NCBI GenBank assembly: GCA_022013615.1
Contig: JAKLQB010000036.1
Coordinates: 1 to 5,918, forward strand
Source: Desulfobacterales bacterium
Lineage (GTDB): Bacteria; Desulfobacterota; DSM-4660; Desulfatiglandales; Desulfatiglandaceae
Reading direction: 5' to 3'
DNA: 5,918 bases
Made by a program: the position numbers and the translations under genes. The notes below the pieces were generated by a model. The model was given only the letters and a program-made list of their open reading frames with translations, did not search any database and had not been told where the DNA came from. Positions 1 to 5,901 of this stretch are shown in pieces. Position 1 is the first letter of the stretch. Each line of letters starts with the position of its first letter.

Positions 1-129
1 ATCTATATGACCGCGGGCGTGAAACATAAAATTGAGAATGAAGGCACTGAGACACTAATGATTTTCTTTATGTACCCTCGACCTGACTACACAACCACCT
101 TAGATCCCGATATAGAAAAACAAGGCTAA
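1..129 (+). CDS. Cupin-domain protein, C-terminal end (5' truncated by window)
   Basis: The frame is open from the first base to a TAA at 127-129 and gives 42 residues. The segment AGVKHKIENEGTETL followed by a hydrophobic strand (MIFFMYPRP) matches the second conserved motif of small cupins, in which a P/A-G-x-x-H-x-x-x-N pattern supplies a metal-ligand His and ends the beta-barrel. The short tail ending in EKQG fits a natural C-terminus. Cupins are small cytoplasmic beta-barrels acting as metal-dependent enzymes, sugar/ligand binders or the sensor half of regulators; with the N-terminus missing I cannot say which. It lies upstream of the molybdenum hydroxylase operon on the same strand, separated from it by about 640 bases that include a damaged second cupin, so co-transcription is uncertain. 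Cupin assignment is fairly safe; function is unknown. Confidence 0.6.
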   Translation: MYMTAGVKHKIENEGTETLMIFFMYPRPDYTTTLDPDIEKQG

Positions 130-483
130 GTCGTAATATCACTTTCACTTGAATTCAATACTGCCGTCAAAACGGTCAAAGACCTTCAAAGTGATATTGC
201 TTTTGGGAGTTATGAGATGAATTCTCGTTTAGCTATCTCAGCAATTTGGCGAACCTCCCTTATAAGAGATAAGAACAGGGTAGCTTTGCAGGATCAATAC
301 GACACACTTTAAGAACAGCAGTATATGTGGCAGATTTTATTTAAAGGTTATCGACATCGTGATCACCCATAGGGATGGCCATCGGGTTGGTTTTACCTTC
401 AGAGGGGGAGACCTGACTCAACATGAGTTATCCTTGATCCCCTTGCACATCTGCGGTGCAGATACCCAGGGGACGATCGGATA
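130..483. other. Stretch without an intact gene (possible decayed coding sequence plus palindromes)
   Basis: No ORF here has both a credible start and family support. In frame with the first cupin, the reading frame stays open from 130 to a TAA at 310-312 (60 codons). It has no usual start codon before ATG 217, which has a GGGAG at 205-209 and would give only 31 residues. The part reading LQSDIAFGSYEMNSRL and the following IRDKNRVALQDQ faintly resemble the N-terminal winged helix of GntR-type regulators (L-x-x-x-I-x-x-G pattern, then RL), but this is an eye-match only. The stretch also holds palindromes GTGATCAC (359-366) and GATGGCCATC (374-383) and the large palindrome described separately. 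No convincing sigma-70 or sigma-54 promoter was found. It looks richer in A+T than the operon. Confidence 0.35.
133..200 (+). terminator. Inverted repeat just after the first cupin gene; possible terminator
   Basis: AATATCACTTT at 135-145 is repeated exactly in inverted form at 188-198 (AAAGTGATATT). Adding G133-C200 and a T134/G199 wobble gives a 13-bp stem. The 42-nt loop holds smaller self-complementary pieces: CCGT/ACGG at 164-167/172-175 and the 10-bp palindrome TTGAATTCAA at 149-158. The stem is followed by only four T (201-204). Its place four bases after the cupin stop favours a terminator, but the long loop and short T-run are weak for an intrinsic one; an operator with two half-sites is the alternative. 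Confidence 0.3.
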
Positions 484-553
484 AATGATAGAAAAGGTTC
501 TCCTGGATAAGTTTTGCAAACGGGTGACCGTTCAGACGCCACCGAAAGGATGA
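314..553 (+). pseudogene. Probable disrupted 5' part of an HTH-cupin type regulator
   Basis: This frame, offset by one base from the cupin ORF at 514-744, is open from 284 to a TAA at 482-484, then reopens at ATG 485 until TGA 551-553. It reads DIVITHRDGHRVGFTFRG, then HELSLIPLHI, and after the stop MIEKVLLDKF then VTVQTPPKG. In HTH-cupin regulators the linker and start of the cupin run in just this order: a V-x-R-x-x-x-R-like strand, an EL-x-x-P-like strand, then a strand ending PPxG directly before the H-x-x-x-x-EEF motif. Here the EEF motif follows at once, but in the neighbouring frame. I infer a gene broken by one stop and a one-base shift near 545-553. No helix-turn-helix could be recognised upstream, so the N-terminus is lost or too degraded. 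Family resemblance is by eye only. Confidence 0.4.
428..484. repeat. 57-nt imperfect palindrome / extended hairpin
   Basis: The arms pair as TTATCC 428-433 with GGATAA 479-484; GATC 436-439 with GATC 475-478; CCCTTG 440-445 with CAGGGG 467-472 (one T/G wobble); and ATCTGC 449-454 with GCAGAT 458-463, around a GGT loop. Interruptions are a TT bulge (434-435), an AC bulge (473-474) and a 3x3 internal loop (446-448/464-466). That makes about 22 pairs in 57 nt. There is no T-run after it, so it is not an intrinsic terminator. It lies upstream of the surviving cupin ORF and could be a dyad operator, a structured leader, or chance structure inside decayed coding sequence. Confidence 0.45.
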
Positions 554-744
554 ACCACTCAGTAGGTACTGAAGAGTTCGTTCTTGTTTTGAAAGGCGAA
601 ATAGACTTTGAGATCAATGGTAAGGTTTTTCATCTTTGTGAGGGTGATACCCTTGATTTTGATGGAATCCTGCCTCACAGCTGGGTGAACAACGAGCAGG
701 AAACCGCAGAAGTCCTATTTGTTTTCACACCTCCTATTTGGTAG
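514..744 (+). CDS. Cupin-domain protein, likely C-terminal remnant of an HTH-cupin regulator
   Basis: The ORF encodes 76 residues from TTG 514, or 64 from ATG 550. Cupin motif 1 is seen as H15, then EEF at 20-22 and G28 in the strand FVLVLKGEIDF. Motif 2 is GDTLDFDG at 44-51 followed by P54, H55, W57 and N59, and the end FVFTPPIW is typical of the sensor domain closing XRE-cupin regulators. Such proteins run about 180-200 residues with an N-terminal DNA-binding domain, absent here. Neither start is good: TTG 514 follows a stop at 508-510 and has no clear Shine-Dalgarno, and ATG 550 has GAAAGG directly abutting it. I therefore see it as the tail of a broken gene, whose lost part is probably in the adjacent frame upstream; a stand-alone mini-cupin is the alternative. 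It ends 26 bases before the large-subunit start, so an intact version would be a natural regulator of the operon. Confidence 0.55.
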   Translation: MQTGDRSDATERMNHSVGTEEFVLVLKGEIDFEINGKVFHLCEGDTLDFDGILPHSWVNNEQETAEVLFVFTPPIW

Positions 745-770
745 GGGGACAATCTGGAAAAGAGGTAGCT

Positions 771-3113
771 ATGGAAGAGAAGAGATATAACACAATTGGC
801 CATGTGGCCCACCGTAAGGATGGTAGAGCCAAGGTCACGGGCAAGGAAATCTATGCCTCAGACATCATACTGCCGCGTATGCTCCATGCGAGGATGATCC
901 GAAGCCCCTATCCCCACGCCAAGCTCCTTTCTTTCGATACGACAGAAGCGGAAAAGATGGGTGCTGTATGCATTACCCCGGACGATGTTCCCAAAATTCG
1001 GTATAACGAACGTCAGGTGAGTATTCCTGAAAAATCATACCGCGATCGGACGGTACTGCCTGATAGAGCCAGACATGTCGGGGAAGGAATCGCTGCCGTG
1101 GCCGCGAGGACGGAAGCCCTGGCTGAAAAAGCGATGAGGCATGTTAAAGTCGAATATGAACAGCTTCCAGCTGTTTTTGACCCTTTTGAAGCAATGGACC
1201 CTGGCGCGCCGCAGCTTTACGAGGATGTGATGCTGGGTGATGTCACGTTACCCATTGAGAGCAACATCGCATGTCCCAGGGAGGTCAGTGAAGGAGACAT
1301 TGAACAGGGCTTTAAGAAAGCCGATCTGATAGTGGAGAATGAATTCAGGACCGGGAGGGTCTATCACTGTCAGATGGAGACCAAGTCGGTTGTGTGCCGG
1401 CCTGAACCTGATGGGGGAATCACGGTTTGGCCCACGGCTCAGTCGATTCATAATGTTAGGCAGCTCCTCGGCCGAATTTTCAATATCCCTCTCAACAAGA
1501 TAAATGTCCACCGTGTCGCCATCGGCGGAACCTTCGGATCCAGTATCCAGATGAATTCGTGCATAGCTGTCTGCGTAGCGCTTGCACTGAAAGCGGGCAG
1601 GCCGGTCAAGCTCTCATTGACCCGGGAAGAAGATATGTATGATCACTGCAAGTATCCGTCCATTATCCGCCTGAAATACGGAGTAAAAAAGGATGGAACC
1701 ATCACGGCCGGTGAGCTGAAAACCATTGTAGATATCGGCGCCCATAATATTCAGGCCTATCCGCTTCTGGGTTGCATGTCAGGTTGGTTTGTGTCCCTCT
1801 ACCGAATGCAGCATATGCGGTTTGAAGGAAAGACCGTTTACACCAATAAGGCGCCTGCCTGCGCGATGCAGGGGTACGGAAATCCTCAGGTTTCCTTCGC
1901 CGTGGAATCTACGATGGATATCATTGCTGACAAACTTGGAATGGACCCCATTGAATTACGGTTAAAGAACTATGTTGGGTTGGGTGAGACCTTCTGGGGG
2001 CAGGGACCCACCGTTCGTTCCATCATTCGCAGCTGCGGCGTGGAGGAGATGCTCCTTAAGGGCCGGGATATGATCGGATGGGACGAGCGAGGAAACCCTG
2101 AGGAAAAAACAGGAAGATTTCGGCGTGGTATCGGTGTTGGCAGGAGCTTTCATACTTCCGGAACCGGCGCGCCGATGCCCGGTGAGGTTATCGATTACTC
2201 CACGGCCATGGTCAAGGTCAACGAAGACGGCTCTGTGGATTTTTCTACCGCCCTGATGTGTCATGGGGGCGGGACGTTGGAAGCTGGCGCCAAGATTGTT
2301 GCCGAAGAGATGGGTGTTCCCCTGGAGAAAGTCGGCATTTCTCCTGCCGACACACGCTCGACCGGATATGATGTATGCACGCATGCCACAAGAGGTGTCT
2401 ATTGCGGGAGCGCTTCCCTTCTCAAAGCAGCGAAACAGGCAAAGCGAATTTTGCTGGAATTTGCGTCCCGTCTTATCGAAGTGAACCCGGATGCATTGAA
2501 AATCAGTCCGGATGAAGCGTCCGGTCAGGGCATCATCTATCTGGAGGGTGCACAAGGCAAGTCCATAACCGTAGGTGAGGTGGCCAAGACAGCACAGTTT
2601 AAGGGTTGGGGAACGGCGATTGCCGTAGAAAGCCACAGACAGGTGAATTGTCCACCCTGTTTTGTTACAAACTTTATCGAGGTGGAAGTTGATACAGAGA
2701 CGGGACAGATACGCCCGACGCGGGCTGTAGCCGCAGTTGATGCGGGCACAGTTATAAATCCCGACCTTGCAGCAGGCCAGTTGGAAGGCGGACTCAACCG
2801 GGGTATTGGTCTGGCGCTCCTGGAGGATACCGATTATGACCATGAGACCGGTGAATTGACCTGCGCGGCGAGTCTTGTGGATTATAAATCATTAACCGCA
2901 GTAGATATGCCCTCGTTGGATGAGATTTCCACTTTTTTTGCCTCAACCTATGAGCCCTCCGGGCCCTACGGCGCAAAGGGTGTTGGAGAGGCGGCCAATA
3001 ACAGCACTGCTGGGGCGGTTGCCAATGCGATTTACAACGCCATTGGAATACGTTTTAAGGAAACGCCCATAACCCCGGAGAAGGTGTTACAGGCATTACG
3101 GGAAAAGGAATAG
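771..3113 (+). CDS. Molybdopterin-binding (large) subunit of a xanthine dehydrogenase-family molybdenum hydroxylase
   Basis: The 780-residue protein should bind the Mo-pterin cofactor and carry the substrate site. Residues about 15-125 form the a/b hammerhead domain (GRAKVTGKEIYASDI; RSPYPHAKL) and about 145-780 the Mo-binding domains. Visible landmarks are GDIEQGFKKADLIVE (175-189), WPTAQ with Q224, a GGTFGSS loop (252-258), AMQGYGNPQ (365-373) before the E-x-x-x-D-x-x-A-x-x-LGMDP helix, QLEGG (670-674), and GVGEAANNS with the catalytic Glu E740. Start ATG 771 is preferred over in-frame TTG 738 because AGAGG at 761-765 lies five bases before it and the upstream 11 residues overlap the cupin. 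No Tat or Sec signal is seen, so the enzyme is probably cytoplasmic. Purine-binding residues of bovine xanthine oxidase are replaced: Glu802 by I259 and Arg880 by Q367. Xanthine is thus an unlikely substrate; an aldehyde, N-heterocycle or aromatic acyl compound is possible. The family is certain, the substrate unknown. It heads the operon, 19 bases before the FAD subunit. Confidence 0.93.
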   Translation: MEEKRYNTIGHVAHRKDGRAKVTGKEIYASDIILPRMLHARMIRSPYPHAKLLSFDTTEAEKMGAVCITPDDVPKIRYNERQVSIPEKSYRDRTVLPDRARHVGEGIAAVAARTEALAEKAMRHVKVEYEQLPAVFDPFEAMDPGAPQLYEDVMLGDVTLPIESNIACPREVSEGDIEQGFKKADLIVENEFRTGRVYHCQMETKSVVCRPEPDGGITVWPTAQSIHNVRQLLGRIFNIPLNKINVHRVAIGGTFGSSIQMNSCIAVCVALALKAGRPVKLSLTREEDMYDHCKYPSIIRLKYGVKKDGTITAGELKTIVDIGAHNIQAYPLLGCMSGWFVSLYRMQHMRFEGKTVYTNKAPACAMQGYGNPQVSFAVESTMDIIADKLGMDPIELRLKNYVGLGETFWGQGPTVRSIIRSCGVEEMLLKGRDMIGWDERGNPEEKTGRFRRGIGVGRSFHTSGTGAPMPGEVIDYSTAMVKVNEDGSVDFSTALMCHGGGTLEAGAKIVAEEMGVPLEKVGISPADTRSTGYDVCTHATRGVYCGSASLLKAAKQAKRILLEFASRLIEVNPDALKISPDEASGQGIIYLEGAQGKSITVGEVAKTAQFKGWGTAIAVESHRQVNCPPCFVTNFIEVEVDTETGQIRPTRAVAAVDAGTVINPDLAAGQLEGGLNRGIGLALLEDTDYDHETGELTCAASLVDYKSLTAVDMPSLDEISTFFASTYEPSGPYGAKGVGEAANNSTAGAVANAIYNAIGIRFKETPITPEKVLQALREKE

Positions 3114-3132
3114 GAAAAGGAAGGTGATGATG

Positions 3133-4017
3133 ATGGTAAATACCAGAATCCTGCAACAGGAATTTGATTACTTTACGCCGAAATCGGCGCAAGAGGCCCT
3201 TTCGCTTCTAAGTAAGTACGGATCAGAGGCTAAAATCATAGCAGGAGGCACGGACCTGATCGCTCAAATGAAACTGGAGAAGATCTCCCCAGTTTATCTA
3301 ATCAATATCCTCCATGTTCCGGAATTGAATTATATTGAGGAAGGGAACGATTTGAGGATCGGCGCGGCAGCAAAGCTGAGGGATGTCCGGGAATTCTGTT
3401 CCAACAATAAAGAATATATTGCCTTGTTTGAAGCAGTCTCAGTCCTCGGGAAAGTCCAGGTTTGGAACATGGGAACTATCGGCGGCAACCTTTGCAATGC
3501 CTCGCCCTCGGCGGATACAGCCCCGGCCTTACTGGTCTATAAGGCTCGGGTGAAACTGCTCAGTGAAAAGGGAGAAAGAATCCTGGATCTGGAGGAATTT
3601 TTCAAAGGCGTCAATACGACTGCCATGGCTCCGGATGAGATAATGACGGAAATTCAGATCGATGCTTTGCCCGAGGCAACGGGGAGCGCTTTCATCAAGG
3701 TCGCCAGGGTGGGTGCGGACATCTCCAAGGTTACCTGTGCCGTGGCTGTTGAACGAGATGGAGAGGTTTGCGTGTCATGCCGGATCGCCTTAGGCGCAGT
3801 GGCTCCTGTGCCGATGCGGGCACACGAGACGGAACGTATTCTCAGTGGTAATACGATAGATGCATCCCTCGTCGAAGAAGCCGGCCACAAGGTTGCCGAG
3901 GAGATTAAACCCATAGACGATGTACGTTCCACAGCCGAATACAGAAGAGGGATAGCGGACGTACTATTCAGGGATGTCTTCTGGAAAGCATGGCGTCGGA
4001 GCGGAGGTGAAGAGTAA
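3133..4017 (+). CDS. FAD-binding (medium) subunit of molybdenum hydroxylase, copy 1
   Basis: This 294-residue protein is of the CO-dehydrogenase flavoprotein / xanthine dehydrogenase FAD-subunit family and passes electrons from the Fe-S subunit to an external acceptor through FAD. The first flavin motif is canonical, AGGTDL at 37-42, and the second is TIGGNLCNASPSAD at 115-128. The C-terminal domain ends in the usual AEYRRGIADVLF (269-280). Length is normal for a stand-alone medium subunit. The inserted [4Fe-4S] loop with four Cys found in 4-hydroxybenzoyl-CoA reductase is absent. Four start codons run in frame (GTG 3124, ATG 3127, 3130, 3133). The purine-rich AAAAGGAAGG at 3115-3124 leaves workable spacing only for 3130 or 3133, so I chose 3133; the choice changes at most three residues. 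It overlaps the next gene by one base (TAATG), indicating translational coupling, and is expected to partner the large subunit just upstream. Confidence 0.92.
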   Translation: MVNTRILQQEFDYFTPKSAQEALSLLSKYGSEAKIIAGGTDLIAQMKLEKISPVYLINILHVPELNYIEEGNDLRIGAAAKLRDVREFCSNNKEYIALFEAVSVLGKVQVWNMGTIGGNLCNASPSADTAPALLVYKARVKLLSEKGERILDLEEFFKGVNTTAMAPDEIMTEIQIDALPEATGSAFIKVARVGADISKVTCAVAVERDGEVCVSCRIALGAVAPVPMRAHETERILSGNTIDASLVEEAGHKVAEEIKPIDDVRSTAEYRRGIADVLFRDVFWKAWRRSGGEE

Positions 4018-4481
4018 TGAAGAAACAGACAATACAGATAACGGTGAACGGTGAAAAACATGAGCTGGATGTAGAGCTGAACGCCCTTTTGATCAACGTG
4101 CTTCGGGAAGAGTTGAGTTTAACAGGGGCAAAATATGCCTGTGGCAATGGACAATGTGGGGCATGCACGGTGTTGATTGACGGGGAATCGGTGTTAAGCT
4201 GTCTTACCCTTGCCGTGGCCGCGGATGGGGCGGAGATAGTAACGATTGAAGGTCTGGCAAAGCCTGATGGCACACTTGAACCTGTTCAGGAAGCATTTCT
4301 TGATAATGCCGCGATCCAGTGTGGTTTTTGTACGCCCGGAATGGTTATTATGGGCAAGGAATTGTTGGACAAGAATCCTTTGCCCACAGAATCTGAGATC
4401 AGGGAGCATATCAAGGGCAATCTCTGCCGATGCACAGGATATCACAGCATCGTTAGAGCGATCAAAAGTTGCATCAAATAG
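4017..4481 (+). CDS. [2Fe-2S] iron-sulfur (small) subunit of molybdenum hydroxylase, copy 1
   Basis: The 154-residue protein carries the two [2Fe-2S] clusters linking Mo to FAD. The N-terminal plant-ferredoxin-like domain (1-75) has ligands C42, C47, C50 and C62 (ACGNGQCGACTV). The C-terminal helical domain has C102 and C105 in QCGFCTPGM and C137 and C139 in NLCRCTGY; Q101 beside C102 is the residue that usually contacts the molybdopterin dinucleotide. All eight ligands are present and the length is typical. There is no Tat leader, so it should be cytoplasmic. Start ATG 4017 overlaps the previous stop by one base and has a strong GGAGG at 4003-4007, nine bases upstream. It forms, with the two genes before it, a complete large-medium-small set. 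Confidence 0.95.
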   Translation: MKKQTIQITVNGEKHELDVELNALLINVLREELSLTGAKYACGNGQCGACTVLIDGESVLSCLTLAVAADGAEIVTIEGLAKPDGTLEPVQEAFLDNAAIQCGFCTPGMVIMGKELLDKNPLPTESEIREHIKGNLCRCTGYHSIVRAIKSCIK

Positions 4482-4490
4482 GAAACGATG

Positions 4491-4530
4491 TTCCCCCGGT
4501 CCCTTATGGCGAGCCGTGTGGAGGGGGGAG
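4491..4530 (+). other. Possible hairpin in the gap between the two hydroxylase modules
   Basis: The 59-base gap 4482-4540 is the widest inside the operon. TCCCCC at 4492-4497 can pair with GGGGGA at 4524-4529, extended by a T4491/G4530 wobble, around a loop of 26 bases. No T-run follows, so it is not an intrinsic terminator. The G-rich arm sits close upstream of the AGAGG (4533-4537) serving the next gene, so it might lower or tune translation of the second module. Support is base pairing only. Confidence 0.2.
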
Positions 4531-4540
4531 ACAGAGGTCT

Positions 4541-5407
4541 ATGATGATCGAAACAGAATATTTGGCGCCAAGAAACATCGACCAGCTCTTTGAGGGCATT
4601 CGAGGTCGAATAGGGCAAGTGAAATTTATGGCAGGGTGCACGAATGTACTTCCCAGTTTGCGAGCGCGGGCCATATCTCCGGGACTTCTTGTGGATCTGA
4701 CCGGGCTTGAAGAGATGGCTCATATTAGAAAAGTGAATAGGGTGATCTCCGTCGGCGCACTCACAACGATGACAGCTTTGGTATCTTCCGAAATCATCCA
4801 AAAGGAGAGTCCTATCCTTGCCTCTGCAGCCCGGCAACTGGGGAACCCCTTGACCAGGAATCGGGCCACGATCGGTGGAAACCTGGCGGATGCCTCTCCT
4901 GCGGCAGATATGGCACCCCCGCTTTTGGCACTGGAAGCCACGATCCACACCGCCGGCCCCGAAGGTAAGGGAAGAGAAATCCCTTTGGACCGGTTTTTTC
5001 TCGGGCCAAACAAAACCGTTCTGGGCGAGGATGAAATCATTACCCGGATCACCATCCCAAAACCTGAAGATCCATGGAAAGGCAGTCACATTAAGTTCGG
5101 GTTGAGAAATGCCATGGCCATCTCTGTGGCGAGCGTCGCCCTGATGCTTGAGATGAAGGAAAATGTGTGTCGGAAGGCCAGGGTCGCCTTGGGATCGTTG
5201 TCGCCAACGCCGATACGGGCCTACCTTGTTGAAAAAGAGCTGGAGGACAGGGAAATCACGGATGAGGTCTTGGAGCGATGTACAGTGGCCGTGAACCAGG
5301 AGATTTCCCCCATAAGCGACATTCGTGGATCTGCGGATTACCGCCGGCAAGTTGCTGCCGTGCTTCTCAAAAGGGCCATACGGCAAGCCCATATGGGGAG
5401 GAAATAG
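4541..5407 (+). CDS. FAD-binding (medium) subunit of molybdenum hydroxylase, copy 2
   Basis: A 288-residue paralogue of the FAD subunit at 3133-4017. The second flavin motif is canonical (RATIGGNLADASPAAD, 108-123), and the C-terminal domain is complete, with LGSLSPTPIRA (217-227) and SADYRRQVAAVLLKRA (264-279). The first flavin motif is altered: AGCTN at 31-35 in place of the usual AGGTD, so C33 and N35 replace Gly and Asp. Flavin binding may still occur but should be tested. Start ATG 4541 (or ATG 4544) is chosen because GGGGGGAG at 4523-4530 and AGAGG at 4533-4537 lie just upstream and residues before it (the frame opens further to 4469) do not look like the family and overlap the previous gene. 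It is followed after two bases by a second small subunit, forming a second medium/small pair. Confidence 0.9.
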   Translation: MMIETEYLAPRNIDQLFEGIRGRIGQVKFMAGCTNVLPSLRARAISPGLLVDLTGLEEMAHIRKVNRVISVGALTTMTALVSSEIIQKESPILASAARQLGNPLTRNRATIGGNLADASPAADMAPPLLALEATIHTAGPEGKGREIPLDRFFLGPNKTVLGEDEIITRITIPKPEDPWKGSHIKFGLRNAMAISVASVALMLEMKENVCRKARVALGSLSPTPIRAYLVEKELEDREITDEVLERCTVAVNQEISPISDIRGSADYRRQVAAVLLKRAIRQAHMGRK

Positions 5408-5409
5408 AG

Positions 5410-5883
5410 ATGAAGACCTATGAACTTGGAATCAAACTGAACGGCCAGGCGGTGAGCGCCCAGGTCCATGCCCATGAAACCCTGTTGGATGTTCTGAGGA
5501 AAAAACTGGGAGCCAAAGAAGTGAAGAACGGCTGTGGCAAGGGGGACTGCGGCGCGTGTACGGTCATGCTGGACGGAACGGCGGTAAACGCCTGTCTTAC
5601 ATTGGCTTTGCAGGCAAACGGCAGGGAGGTGACCACGGTCAGAGGCGTCGGTACGGAGGACCAGCCCCATCCTATTCAAGAAAGCTTTGTCAGGCACGGC
5701 GCCATTCAGTGTGGATATTGCACACCTGGGATGGTCGTATCAGCCAAGGCCCTGCTGGATCGGATCCCGAATCCTGATCGGGGTCAGATCAGAGAGGGGA
5801 TTTCCGGGAATCTTTGCAGATGCACGGGGTATAATAAAATCATTGAGGCCATTGAAAACGCCGCCTCGAAAGCGCAATCCTAA
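5410..5883 (+). CDS. [2Fe-2S] iron-sulfur (small) subunit of molybdenum hydroxylase, copy 2
   Basis: A 157-residue two-cluster small subunit. First-cluster ligands are C42, C47, C50 and C62 (GCGKGDCGACTV), at the same positions as in copy 1. Second-cluster ligands are C101 and C104 (QCGYCTPGM) and C136 and C138 (NLCRCTGY), with Q100 as the likely pterin contact. All eight Cys are kept and no signal peptide is seen. Start ATG 5410 is set by GGAGG at 5397-5401 with eight bases of spacing and by the family N-terminus (ELGIKLNGQAV); the frame stays open upstream to 5278 but that part overlaps the FAD gene and has no family character. It should carry electrons between FAD subunit 2 and a molybdopterin subunit, probably the gene starting at 5902. 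Confidence 0.95.
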   Translation: MKTYELGIKLNGQAVSAQVHAHETLLDVLRKKLGAKEVKNGCGKGDCGACTVMLDGTAVNACLTLALQANGREVTTVRGVGTEDQPHPIQESFVRHGAIQCGYCTPGMVVSAKALLDRIPNPDRGQIREGISGNLCRCTGYNKIIEAIENAASKAQS

Positions 5884-5901
5884 AACGAGCGGAGATGGAC
5901 G

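Noticed and set aside
241..275. Sigma-70 promoter with TTGGCG (246-251) and TATAAG (261-266)
   Set aside because: The spacing is only 9 bases instead of about 17, and no other -35 box stands at the right distance.
428..484. Molybdenum-cofactor riboswitch controlling the operon
   Set aside because: Such RNAs do occur before Mo-enzyme operons, but a single long hairpin does not match a multi-helix aptamer that I can recognise, and it lies about 290 bases upstream with a cupin remnant between. A covariance-model scan of 130-770 would decide.
738..770. TTG 738 as start of the large subunit
   Set aside because: It overlaps the cupin stop, has no ribosome binding site, and adds 11 residues with no family similarity; ATG 771 has AGAGG five bases upstream.
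1962..2843. Minus-strand ORF of 293 codons
   Set aside because: It is fully antisense to conserved molybdopterin-domain motifs of the large subunit; no family resemblance or start signal seen.
771..4481. Aerobic CO dehydrogenase (CoxLMS)
   Set aside because: The active-site loop AYRCSFR with the Cu-binding Cys of CoxL is absent; the equivalent reads AMQGYG.
771..4481. 4-hydroxybenzoyl-CoA reductase (HcrABC)
   Set aside because: Both FAD subunits lack the inserted loop with four Cys that holds the extra [4Fe-4S] cluster in HcrB. A related non-HBCR enzyme remains possible.
4469..4540. N-terminal extension of FAD subunit 2 from ATG 4469
   Set aside because: The 24 extra residues overlap the end of the Fe-S gene, are Gly/Pro-rich and unlike the family; ATG 4541 follows good purine-rich sites.
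4442..5392. Long minus-strand ORF of 316 codons
   Set aside because: It lies opposite the well-supported FAD subunit 2 and the end of Fe-S subunit 1, its translation has no recognisable domain and low-complexity His/Arg/Pro-rich stretches, and it is the antisense shadow of real codons.
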